A stretch of 5,724 nucleotides of DNA. Source: an uncultured Petrimonas sp. GTDB taxonomy: Bacteria; Bacteroidota; Bacteroidia; Bacteroidales; Dysgonomonadaceae. Within the stretch, counting starts at the first letter, position 1, and every line of letters begins with the position of its first letter. The notes under the pieces were generated by a model that had not been told where the DNA came from, ran no database searches, and was given only the letters and a program-made list of their open reading frames with translations. Below, in pieces: positions 1-5,571 of the stretch. A program made the translations under genes and the position numbers. The stretch is from the NCBI GenBank assembly GCA_934621705.1, contig CAKTUP010000125.1, positions 1 to 5,724 of the forward strand, given 5' to 3'.

Positions 1-774
1 TACATTAAAATTGTTTACTAATTGAGTCGCGTTTTGATGGTAGGTAAGCCGCAGAAGATGATACTGATAGTCGCGGCTGTCTATTCCCCGGCGCAACACG
101 TTGTTGTCGGCTAAGTATTCAAGGTTGATGGCCGTTTCGCGTTTCATCAGCCAAACGATCGGATTCCACCAGAAAAACACGCCCAGCAGCTCCATCAGAA
201 TAACATCGGCAGAATGCCATTGGCGAGCGTGTGTTTGTTCGTGCAGGAGAATCTGCTTAAGTTCGGTATCGGAGTGCGAGTCGATATGGATAAAAATCCA
301 CCGGAAAAACGAGAAGGGCGTTATCTCGTCGTGCAGATCGAATACCTGAATGCCGTTGATGTTCTTTCGGCTGCTTTTGTGCTTTATGTGCAAAATGCTG
401 GTTAATTGCCAGATGAAGCGCGAGAAGAAGAAAACAAATCCTGCCGATAAGGAATAAAGCAAAACCTGCCACCAGTTGATTTCAATCTTTTTGACAGGCT
501 CCGCCACTTGCGCTTCGTCTGCCAAAACAACTGCGTAAGAAGGCTCTTCTACCATTACCTGAACGATGTATTCGCGCGGCTTATCGAATGAAATGATATT
601 TCCCCACGCCGATACCGCAACAAATGGGTAAACAAACGAAAACACTATCGCTACCAACAGAAAATAGCGCCGGAAAGCGAAAAAAGTGTCTTTTTTCAGG
701 AAAGCGATGTAGAGCAGATAAAAAACTATCAGCGCTACGTTTACTTTGAGGATGTATGCGATAAGTGTTTCCAT
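1..774 (-). CDS. M56-family (BlaR1/MecR1-like) membrane metallopeptidase, N-terminal 258 residues, 3' end outside window
   Basis: The frame is open from ATG at 774-772 to the left edge, giving 258 residues with no stop. Membrane segments are visible at about 8-26, 38-56 and 102-123. A cytosolic zinc-protease domain follows: HEQTH at 178-182 (zinc ligands H178 and H182, catalytic E179) and NLEYLAD at 217-223, where E219 is the likely third ligand. The start is supported because the neighbouring paralogue (1004-2761) begins in the same way, with KVNVAL and FYLLYIA at matching positions. The two proteins are roughly half identical over the shared stretch. By analogy with BlaR1, this would be a sensor-protease that cleaves a cytosolic repressor, with a periplasmic sensor domain after a fourth membrane segment; that part is not in the window. 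All catalytic residues are intact. No convincing promoter was seen directly upstream. The structured element at 816-962 separates it from the gene before it, so it may be read through from the blaI promoter. Confidence 0.93.
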   Translation of the reverse strand, partial: METLIAYILKVNVALIVFYLLYIAFLKKDTFFAFRRYFLLVAIVFSFVYPFVAVSAWGNIISFDKPREYIVQVMVEEPSYAVVLADEAQVAEPVKKIEINWWQVLLYSLSAGFVFFFSRFIWQLTSILHIKHKSSRKNINGIQVFDLHDEITPFSFFRWIFIHIDSHSDTELKQILLHEQTHARQWHSADVILMELLGVFFWWNPIVWLMKRETAINLEYLADNNVLRRGIDSRDYQYHLLRLTYHQNATQLVNNFNV

Positions 775-815
775 TTGTTTGTGAATTTGGCGTAGTATAA
801 AACAATAATTTTAGA

Positions 816-962
816 TAACCCCTCCGCTCGTTCCTCGCTCGTCCCCGACCTCACCCCCAACCCCTCTCCACAAGAGAGGGGAGCGTGGGCAGCGGTAAAT
901 GATTCTTAGCCCACAACTCTTCCCCTTTTTTCAAAGGGGAGTACTCGTAGAGGGAGGGATTA
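816..962. repeat. Structured intergenic element with imperfect terminal inverted repeats and three internal hairpins
   Basis: The ends are TAACCCCTCC (816-825) and GGAGGGATTA (953-962), inverted repeats of each other at 9 of 10 positions. Between them are three hairpins: CCCCTCTC/GAGAGGGG (861-868 and 874-881, 5-nt loop), GTGGGC/GCCCAC (885-890 and 909-914, 18-nt loop) and CCCCTTT/AAAGGGG (922-928 and 933-939, 4-nt loop). The left part also holds the direct repeat CGCTCGT twice. The element has no coding frame of note. The layout resembles a small non-autonomous, REP- or MITE-like repeat; similar C-rich hairpin repeats are familiar between genes in Bacteroidota genomes (general recollection, not a search). 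In the transcript it would fold between the two protease genes and could slow or partly terminate transcription, or protect the upstream message. None of the stems is followed by a clean U-run on the minus strand, so I do not call it an intrinsic terminator. Confidence 0.6.
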
Positions 963-1003
963 AATATAAACCAATTACTGTTTTACGCTTGAAATACTTT
1001 TTT

Positions 1004-2761
1004 TTATTGTTGCAACCTGAAAACCACCGGCAGCGTAAACCGTACTCTCACGGCTTGTCCTTTCTGCGTTCCCGGTTTCCACTTGGGCATCGACCGGATA
1101 ACCCGAATAGCTTCCGTGTCTAGTAACGGGTCGGTTCCGTGAACAACTTTCACATCGGTAAGGCTTCCGTCTTTTTCCACCACAAAATTGGTAATCACAC
1201 GCCCTTGAATTCCATTTTTAATTGCATCCGCAGGATATTTAATATTGTCGCTCAGGAATTTCATCATAGCGGCATTGCCTTCGGGAAATTCAGGTTGATT
1301 TTCTACCACTACAAAAACTTCGTTTGTGTTTTTTAATTCCTCGGTTGATTTTGTATAAGCAGGTGGCGGTGGCGGAGGTGATGGTGGAACGGATGATGCT
1401 TTTGCGTCCGAGGGAGGTGGCGGTGGTGGGGGAGGAGCAGCCGACGTTTTTTTGTCGCCGCCAACCAAGCGATAAACAACAGGAAGTGTGAAGCGGACTC
1501 TTACGTCTTCTCCCTTTTGTTTTCCGGGTTGCCAATTGGGCATTGCTTTTAACACTCGAACAGCTTCTTTGTCCAACAGCGGGTCTATGCCGCGAACCAC
1601 CTGAATATCGGACAGACTTCCGTCTTTTTCCACCACAAAATTGGTAATTACGCGTCCTTCAATGCCGTTCTCCTGTGCTTCCACCGGATACTTGATGTTA
1701 TCGCTCAGGAATTTCATCATAGCAGAGTTTCCGCCGGGAAAAAGCGGTTGCTCTTCCACAACTACAAACACTTCGTCCTTCTCTTCTTCTGCTGTAACTT
1801 CGGGTGAAGCGGCCGGAGTTTCGGGCAGAGAAGTAACGGTTTCGGTTGTTGCGCTCTCGTCGGTTTTTTTCTCTTTGCTGAGGCAGCTGTTCAGCGTTAT
1901 CAACAGCAGAGCCAACGGGAGCACAGTGAGGTATTTTGCCAGCTTTCGTGCCGGCGATTTGGTTTTGTTCATCATCGTGATACGTTGTTTTAAAAGTGAT
2001 ACATTAAAATTATTTCCTATCTGAACTGCAGTTTCGTGATAAGTCAGTTTTAGCAGGTGATACTGGTATTCCCTGCTGTTGACGCCGTGTTGCAACACAT
2101 CGTTATCGGCCAGATACTCCAGGTTTATGGCAATTTCGCGTTTCATGAGCCACATGGCCGGGTTCCACCAGAAAAAGATGCATAGCAATTCCGACAATAC
2201 AATATCGGCGGAATGCCATTGCCGGGCGTGGGTGTATTCGTGAAAAAGAATTTGTTTCAACTCTTCGTCGGAATGCGATTCTACGTGAAGAAAAATCCAT
2301 TGGAAAAACGAAAAGGGAGTTGTTCCGTCGGGAACGTGGTAAACGCGGTGTCCCGAAACCGTTTTCCTTTCGCTTCGGTATCGGATGCGTAAAATGGACA
2401 ATACCTGCCACAAGAAACGAATGGCGAAAAACAAAGTTCCCAACAGCAGTGTGCCCATGCCCAACGTTTTCCAAGGAATTGTGAAGCGGGAAGCGTCTTC
2501 GTCGGCAAGCACAGTGGCTGTGATTTCGTCTATCGAGATGGACGTTTCCACCGCTTGACGAGGCTGGGGGAAAGTAAACAATTCACCCAGCGCATCAACG
2601 CTGAAAAACGAATAAACAAGCGCGAACACGATGGCCGAAAGCAGGTAAACTCGCCGGAACCGGATGAACGTGTCGCGCCGGAAAATCGCGATATACAACA
2701 GGTAAAACAGCAGCAATGCTACGTTTACCTTGGCGATGTATGTGAATAGTTGTGGTTCCAT
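1004..2761 (-). CDS. M56-family BlaR1-like membrane metallopeptidase with two tandem TonB C-terminal domains
   Basis: This 585-residue protein has membrane segments at about 10-27, 38-56, 98-121 and 275-291. The cytosolic zinc-protease domain carries HEYTH at 174-178 (ligands H174 and H178, catalytic E175) and NLEYLAD at 213-219 (probable third ligand E215). After the fourth segment come a Glu/Thr-rich stretch (about 295-330), a TonB_C domain (330-432), a polyproline linker (runs of eight and six Pro at 443-450 and 462-467) and a second TonB_C domain (481-583). In BlaR1/MecR1 the region after the fourth segment faces the periplasm and binds beta-lactam. Here it is replaced by TonB-like domains, so a role in beta-lactam sensing should not be assumed. 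Residues 290-293 (LNSC) match a lipobox after a hydrophobic stretch. ATG at 2761 is supported by alignment with the start of the paralogue at 774. It lies 51 bp after the repressor gene stop, probably in one operon. M56 identity is secure; the ligand is unknown. Confidence 0.95.
   Translation of the reverse strand: MEPQLFTYIAKVNVALLLFYLLYIAIFRRDTFIRFRRVYLLSAIVFALVYSFFSVDALGELFTFPQPRQAVETSISIDEITATVLADEDASRFTIPWKTLGMGTLLLGTLFFAIRFLWQVLSILRIRYRSERKTVSGHRVYHVPDGTTPFSFFQWIFLHVESHSDEELKQILFHEYTHARQWHSADIVLSELLCIFFWWNPAMWLMKREIAINLEYLADNDVLQHGVNSREYQYHLLKLTYHETAVQIGNNFNVSLLKQRITMMNKTKSPARKLAKYLTVLPLALLLITLNSCLSKEKKTDESATTETVTSLPETPAASPEVTAEEEKDEVFVVVEEQPLFPGGNSAMMKFLSDNIKYPVEAQENGIEGRVITNFVVEKDGSLSDIQVVRGIDPLLDKEAVRVLKAMPNWQPGKQKGEDVRVRFTLPVVYRLVGGDKKTSAAPPPPPPPPSDAKASSVPPSPPPPPPAYTKSTEELKNTNEVFVVVENQPEFPEGNAAMMKFLSDNIKYPADAIKNGIQGRVITNFVVEKDGSLTDVKVVHGTDPLLDTEAIRVIRSMPKWKPGTQKGQAVRVRFTLPVVFRLQQ
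1013..1774 (-). repeat. Intragenic direct duplication of a TonB_C-coding unit (copies at 1466-1774 and 1013-1321)
   Basis: The two copies encode 103 residues each (protein 330-432 and 481-583), offset by exactly 151 codons (453 bp). Counting residue by residue, 78 of 103 positions are identical without gaps. Most differences are conservative (I/V, S/T, K/R, Y/F) or fall on likely surface positions. Near-identical DNA blocks remain, for example around 1164-1200 and 1617-1653. The segment between them (1322-1465) encodes the polyproline linker. This is a domain duplication inside one gene that is fairly recent or has been kept similar by gene conversion. Confidence 0.93.
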
Positions 2762-2768
2762 TTTTTAG

Positions 2769-2810
2769 AGATGTCAGATTTTAGACATTGGATATCCGTT
2801 GTCCGATAAA
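2769..2810. repeat. Degenerate 7-bp-periodic tract between the repressor and protease genes
   Basis: On the plus strand the gap reads as six consecutive 7-mers: AGATGTC, AGATTTT, AGACATT, GGATATC, CGTTGTC and CGATAAA. The shared pattern is approximately RGAnnTY, with the fifth unit the most divergent. The tract nearly fills the gap between the repressor stop (2813-2815) and the protease start (2761). It has no coding capacity. The function is unknown; it resembles the heptad tracts at 3321-3348 and 4312-4346 in period but not in unit sequence. Confidence 0.5.
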
Positions 2811-2812
2811 AT

Positions 2813-3175
2813 CTACTTTTGTTTCTTCTCAATCAACCGGATAATTTCTTCCAGTTCTTCGGTTGAAATTTTGTGCTCTTTGGCGAAAAACGATACCAGT
2901 TCCTTGTACGAGTTATCGAAATAACTTTTCACCACGCCCGACAGAAAATGACGTTTGTAAGCCGCTTCCGATATTTTGGGCGTGAAAACTTTTATTATTC
3001 CCGAATACGATTTGTTGAGGTATCCTTTGTTTTCGAGGTTGTTGAATACCGAAGCCACCGTGGTGTAGGGCAGTTTGGGTTCTTGTAATTTTTCGTGAAC
3101 ATCTTTAATGGCGCATTCGCCTAATTGCCATACTTGCAGCATGATGTTTTCTTCCGGGGGAGTTAATTTTTCCAT
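2813..3175 (-). CDS. BlaI/MecI/CopY-family winged-helix transcriptional repressor
   Basis: This is a 120-residue protein, the usual length for the BlaI/MecI family. The N-terminal winged helix includes LTPPEENIMLQVW (4-16), the recognition-helix region LPYTTVASVFNNLENKGYL (35-53) and the wing (about 54-66). A C-terminal helical dimerisation region follows (about 72-117). The frame also has an ATG at 3235, but the ATG at 3175 is preferred: the encoded MEKLTPPEE is where family members begin, and the promoter at 3207-3235 would place the transcript start downstream of the longer start. The likely role is to bind a palindrome in its own promoter and repress the repressor-protease operon until the partner M56 protease inactivates it. 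In S. aureus BlaI, cleavage is at an Asn-Phe bond in the C-terminal region. The matching stretch here reads LVSFFAKE (93-100), with Ser-Phe at 95-96 in that place (alignment by eye). The TAG stop is at 2815-2813. Confidence 0.95.
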   Translation of the reverse strand: MEKLTPPEENIMLQVWQLGECAIKDVHEKLQEPKLPYTTVASVFNNLENKGYLNKSYSGIIKVFTPKISEAAYKRHFLSGVVKSYFDNSYKELVSFFAKEHKISTEELEEIIRLIEKKQK

Positions 3176-3206
3176 TTCTATTTCAGTTAATTGATTATAT
3201 ACGACA

Positions 3207-3235
3207 CAAAAGTACGAATAATTCGTAATCCGCAA
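3207..3235 (-). promoter_or_regulatory. Bacteroidota-type promoter of the repressor-protease operon
   Basis: On the minus strand, TTG (3235-3233) is followed after 18 nt by TACTTTTG (3214-3207). This fits the TAnnTTTG -7 box exactly and the -33 TTG of the Bacteroidota primary sigma factor. The transcript would start near 3200, leaving a leader of about 25 nt before the ATG at 3175. This rules out the longer repressor start at 3235. Confidence 0.75.
3213..3227. promoter_or_regulatory. Candidate operator: TACGAA-TAA-TTCGTA palindrome inside the promoter
   Basis: A perfect 6-bp inverted repeat with a 3-bp centre sits in the spacer between the -33 and -7 boxes and overlaps the first two bases of the -7 box. 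A repressor bound there would block RNA polymerase. BlaI/MecI/CopY proteins bind dyads with TAC and GTA ends (TACA/TGTA types), so the TAC...GTA outer bases suit autoregulation by the product of 2813-3175. I see no second copy of this palindrome in the window. Confidence 0.6.
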
Positions 3236-3260
3236 TAGGTTTCACGGTTTTTTATGGTTA

Positions 3261-3306
3261 AAAAAACGAAAAATGCGCCGTGCAATGATGAAATCGCACG
3301 GCGCAT
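3261..3306 (-). terminator. Intrinsic terminator of the serC-serA unit
   Basis: A perfect 11-bp stem, ATGCGCCGTGC (3273-3283) with GCACGGCGCAT (3296-3306), has a 12-nt loop. Read on the minus strand, it is followed by TTTTCGTTTTTT (3272-3261). It lies 50 bp past the serA stop and before the repressor promoter, so it separates the two transcription units. On the plus strand the stem is followed by an A-run, so it acts in one direction only. Confidence 0.88.
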
Positions 3307-3320
3307 AAAAAAGTTTAAAA

Positions 3321-3348
3321 GCCAAAGGCTATTAGCCAACGGCCAAAA
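3321..3348. repeat. Degenerate 7-bp-periodic tract after serA
   Basis: Four adjacent 7-mers occur on the plus strand: GCCAAAG, GCTATTA, GCCAACG and GCCAAAA. Because GCC and GGC alternate, short hairpins are also possible, such as AGCC-AAA-GGCT. The tract lies between the serA stop and its terminator stem. The function is unknown. Confidence 0.5.
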
Positions 3349-3356
3349 GCAAGCAG

Positions 3357-4286
3357 TTATCTAGGATTTACCCGGAACGTTTCGTCGCCGTCGGCAAAAA
3401 ATCTCACAATTTGGGAAGCAGCAGCAAGTCCGGCATTAATATTGGCTTCCGCGGTTTGCGCGCCACATTTCTTTATGGATGCCAAGTAACGACGGCCGAA
3501 TTTTTCGGTTGCTTCATTGTGGGCAGACAATTGGATATCGGTTCCGTACTTGAATTTGGGGCGCTCGCTCATTATGCGCAGCAAATCGGCTTCATTCACC
3601 ACCTCTTTGCGTGCGGTATTGATTACGATGCCGTTTTGCGGCAGTTTGCTCAACAGGTTGTAATTCACACTTTCTTTGGTGTGGTCGTTCTTGGGCATGT
3701 GAAGCGAAACGATATCGCTTTTTTCGTACAACTCTTCGGGCGTTTGTACGGCAGTAACACCAAATTCTTTTCCTCTTTCGGGGTTGCGCGCCAGCGAAGG
3801 AGAGAACGCGAATACTTCCATACCGAATCCGTTGGCGATTTTCGCCGTGAGTTTTCCGATGTTCCCGAAAGCGTGCAAGCCCAGTTTCTTGCCTTTCAGC
3901 TCGGAACCGATAGTTCCGTCGAACGCTGAACGCGTGAGGTACAGCAACATCCCGAAAACCATTTCGGCAACGGCGTTGGAGTTTTGTCCGGGCGTGTTCA
4001 TAACGCAAACGCCGTTGGCGGTGGCTGTTGCGGTATCCACATTGTCGTATCCGGCTCCGGCGCGAACCACGATTTTCAGGTTTTTGGCGGCGTCAAGAAC
4101 TTCTTTGTCCACAATGTCGCTGCGAACGATCATGGCATCGGCAGCCTGAACGGCATTCAGCAAATCGTTTTTATCGGTATATTTTTCCAATAAAAGCAGT
4201 TGATGTCCTGCATTTTCGATGATTTCCCCCATTTGTTTAACCGCTTCAGGGGCAAACGGTTTTTCGGTTGCAATTAAAATTTTCAT
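3357..4286 (-). CDS. serA: D-3-phosphoglycerate dehydrogenase, short type without ACT domain
   Basis: SerA oxidises 3-phosphoglycerate to 3-phosphohydroxypyruvate with NAD+, the first step of serine synthesis, in the cytosol. The 309 residues match the short class that ends after the substrate and nucleotide domains, with no C-terminal serine-binding ACT domain; feedback inhibition through that domain is therefore not expected. Visible motifs are RAGAGYDNVD (75-84), NTPGQNSNAVAE (97-108), the dinucleotide-binding loop GLHAFGNIG (136-144), where Ala139 stands at the first Gly of GxGxxG, and NTARKE (223-228) with catalytic R226. The usual catalytic His of the PHIG motif is absent. The aligned stretch is KKCGAQT (272-278), with Lys273 at that place, as I recall for the Bacteroidales and Entamoeba-like short PGDH group. 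Its ATG at 4286 gives the family-typical start MKILIATEKPFA. It follows serC by 147 bp and is probably cotranscribed, ending at the terminator 3261-3306. Confidence 0.95.
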   Translation of the reverse strand: MKILIATEKPFAPEAVKQMGEIIENAGHQLLLLEKYTDKNDLLNAVQAADAMIVRSDIVDKEVLDAAKNLKIVVRAGAGYDNVDTATATANGVCVMNTPGQNSNAVAEMVFGMLLYLTRSAFDGTIGSELKGKKLGLHAFGNIGKLTAKIANGFGMEVFAFSPSLARNPERGKEFGVTAVQTPEELYEKSDIVSLHMPKNDHTKESVNYNLLSKLPQNGIVINTARKEVVNEADLLRIMSERPKFKYGTDIQLSAHNEATEKFGRRYLASIKKCGAQTAEANINAGLAAASQIVRFFADGDETFRVNPR

Positions 4287-4297
4287 AATAGTAATAG

Positions 4298-4309
4298 TTA
4301 TGTGGTTTT
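4298..4309. promoter_or_regulatory. 12-bp leader motif shared with serC (serA copy)
   Basis: TTATGTGGTTTT on the plus strand (AAAACCACATAA in the transcript) lies 12-23 nt before the serA start. The identical 12-mer lies at 5538-5549 in the serC leader. It could be a shared regulatory or translation-related signal, or a trace of duplication. The function is inferred only from the sharing. Confidence 0.4.
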
Positions 4310-4311
4310 AT

Positions 4312-4436
4312 GGGCGTAGGGCATTGGGCGTTGAGCATTGGGCTTAGGGTTGGGGTGGTGGAGTATTGAGAATTTCTCCGGTAGTTTTATCATTTCCACG
4401 CAAAACCCAACGTCCTATGCTCAACGCTCTATGCTA
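4312..4436. repeat. 7-bp-periodic tracts arranged as a large imperfect inverted repeat between serC and serA
   Basis: The left arm has five 7-mers on the plus strand: GGGCGTA, GGGCATT, GGGCGTT, GAGCATT and GGGCTTA (4312-4346). The right arm carries the complementary pattern: AACGTCC, TATGCTC, AACGCTC and TATGCTA (4409-4436). Aligned as an inverted repeat, 4321-4351 and 4404-4434 pair at 25 of 31 positions, including an uninterrupted 11-bp core (4328-4338 with 4417-4427), around a 52-nt loop. The right arm includes the serC stop codon (CTA on the plus strand, 4434-4436). In the message this would fold as a long hairpin between serC and serA and could set their relative expression. No U-run follows it, so it is not an evident terminator. 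Confidence 0.65.
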
Positions 4437-5501
4437 TTTACTTTTCTCGAATTCCTTCATGCAATCCACCAACGCCTGCACGCCCGATTTCGGCATTGCG
4501 TTGTAAATCGAAGCGCGGAAACCTCCGATGGAACGGTGTCCTTTGATGCCCGACATTCCTCTTTCGGTAGCGAATTTCTGGAATTCGGGTTCAAGTTCTT
4601 TGTATTCGTCTTTCATCACAAAGCAAACGTTCATCATGGAGCGGTCTTCTTCTTTTGCCGTTCTGGTAAAGATTCTGCTGCTGTCGATGGCATCGTACAA
4701 CACGGCGGCTTTTTCGGTGTTGATTTTCTCCATCGCTGCCAATCCGCCAAGGCCTTTCAGCCAACGAAGAGTTTCCAATGCCGAATAAATAGGCAACACG
4801 GGAGGCGTATTGAACATGGAGCCTTCCTTAATGTGTGTGCGATAATCGAGCATGGTCGGTATCGGACGGGTAACTTTTCCCAGCAAATCTTCCTTAACAA
4901 TAACGAAAGCTACGCCGGCAGGCGCCAGGTTTTTTTGCGCTCCACCGTAAATCAATCCGTATTTTGATACGTCCATCGGACGAGAGAAAATATCGGACGA
5001 CATATCGGCGATCAACGGCACGGGGCTGTCGATGTCCTTGCGGATTTCCGTTCCGTAGATGGTGTTGTTGGTGGTAATGTGGAAATAATCTGCATCGGCA
5101 GGAATGGTGTAATCTTTTGGGATATAGTTATAAAGCGATTCTTTGGAAGAAGCCACTTCAACTACTTCGCCAAACAATTTGGCTTCTTTCAATGCTTTGC
5201 TTGCCCAGGTTCCGGTGTTGAGGTAAGCGGCTTTTTTCTCCATCAAGTTGTAGGGAACCATGCAGAATTGCATGCTTGCACCGCCACCCAGAAACAGAAC
5301 CGAATATCCTTCGGGAATGTCCAACAGTTCTTTGAACAGAGCTACGGCTTCGTCCATCACTGCCTGAAAGTCTTTGGAGCGGTGGCTGATTTCGAGAATA
5401 GAAAGTCCGATTCCGTTAAAATTTTTCACGGCTTCTGCCGTTTTGTCAATGGTAACTTGCGGAAGAATTGAAGGCCCCGCACTGAAGTTGTAAATTTTCA
5501 T
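4434..5501 (-). CDS. serC: Phosphoserine aminotransferase
   Basis: SerC is a cytosolic PLP enzyme that transfers an amino group from glutamate to 3-phosphohydroxypyruvate, giving phosphoserine. The family also acts on the homologous vitamin B6 precursor. The 355 residues are close to the usual family length of about 360. The start [10 protein letters not shown] is the classic family N-terminus and fixes ATG 5501. Visible features are ISHRS (38-42, substrate-phosphate region), GGGAS (72-76, cofactor-phosphate loop), TGTWA (96-100, W99 stacking on PLP), ADMSSD (165-170, D166 to the pyridine nitrogen), YGGAQKN (185-191, K190 the Schiff-base lysine) and [15 protein letters not shown] (321-335, substrate binding). 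It is the first gene after the promoter at 5572-5603, with a leader of about 65 nt. The downstream partner is serA. The reading frame is intact, and the stop codon lies within an intergenic repeat arm. Confidence 0.97.
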   Translation of the reverse strand: MKIYNFSAGPSILPQVTIDKTAEAVKNFNGIGLSILEISHRSKDFQAVMDEAVALFKELLDIPEGYSVLFLGGGASMQFCMVPYNLMEKKAAYLNTGTWASKALKEAKLFGEVVEVASSKESLYNYIPKDYTIPADADYFHITTNNTIYGTEIRKDIDSPVPLIADMSSDIFSRPMDVSKYGLIYGGAQKNLAPAGVAFVIVKEDLLGKVTRPIPTMLDYRTHIKEGSMFNTPPVLPIYSALETLRWLKGLGGLAAMEKINTEKAAVLYDAIDSSRIFTRTAKEEDRSMMNVCFVMKDEYKELEPEFQKFATERGMSGIKGHRSIGGFRASIYNAMPKSGVQALVDCMKEFEKSK

Positions 5502-5537
5502 ACGATAATTTTTTTTAATGTTGTAATTTAAGGGTAT

Positions 5538-5549
5538 TTATGTGGTTTT
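5538..5549. promoter_or_regulatory. 12-bp leader motif shared with serA (serC copy)
   Basis: TTATGTGGTTTT (AAAACCACATAA in the transcript) lies in the predicted 5' leader of serC, 37-48 nt before the start codon. It is identical to 4298-4309 before serA. On the minus strand both copies continue with TA after one variable base, giving 14 matches in 15. Confidence 0.4.
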
Positions 5550-5571
5550 TGAATTGAGTTTAAATTCGAAA

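Noticed and set aside
861..939. Intrinsic terminator after the 1004-2761 gene
   Set aside because: The stems are strong, but none is followed by a U-run on the minus strand, so they were kept as part of the repeat element.
1360..1440. G-rich plus-strand tract that could form a two-layer quadruplex
   Set aside because: It is the complement of proline codons in the linker; most runs are only two G, and coding explains it.
1004..2761. Beta-lactam resistance sensor (blaR1/mecR1)
   Set aside because: The M56 domain is shared, but there is no penicillin-binding sensor domain and no beta-lactamase gene in the window, so the resistance gene names were not used.
2814..2821. TACTTTTG on the plus strand, matching a -7 box
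   Set aside because: No plus-strand gene follows, and the site lies in the end of the repressor gene.
3176..3235. N-terminal extension of the repressor from the ATG at 3235
   Set aside because: The extension would run through the -33 and -7 boxes and the operator, and family members start at the ATG at 3175.
3411..3929. Plus-strand open frame of 172 codons
   Set aside because: It lies antisense to serA and is explained by codon bias of the real gene; no family motif or start context was seen.
4338..4967. Plus-strand open frame of 209 codons
   Set aside because: It lies antisense to serC, whose family motifs are all intact. The plus-strand translation has no recognisable domain and no promoter before it.
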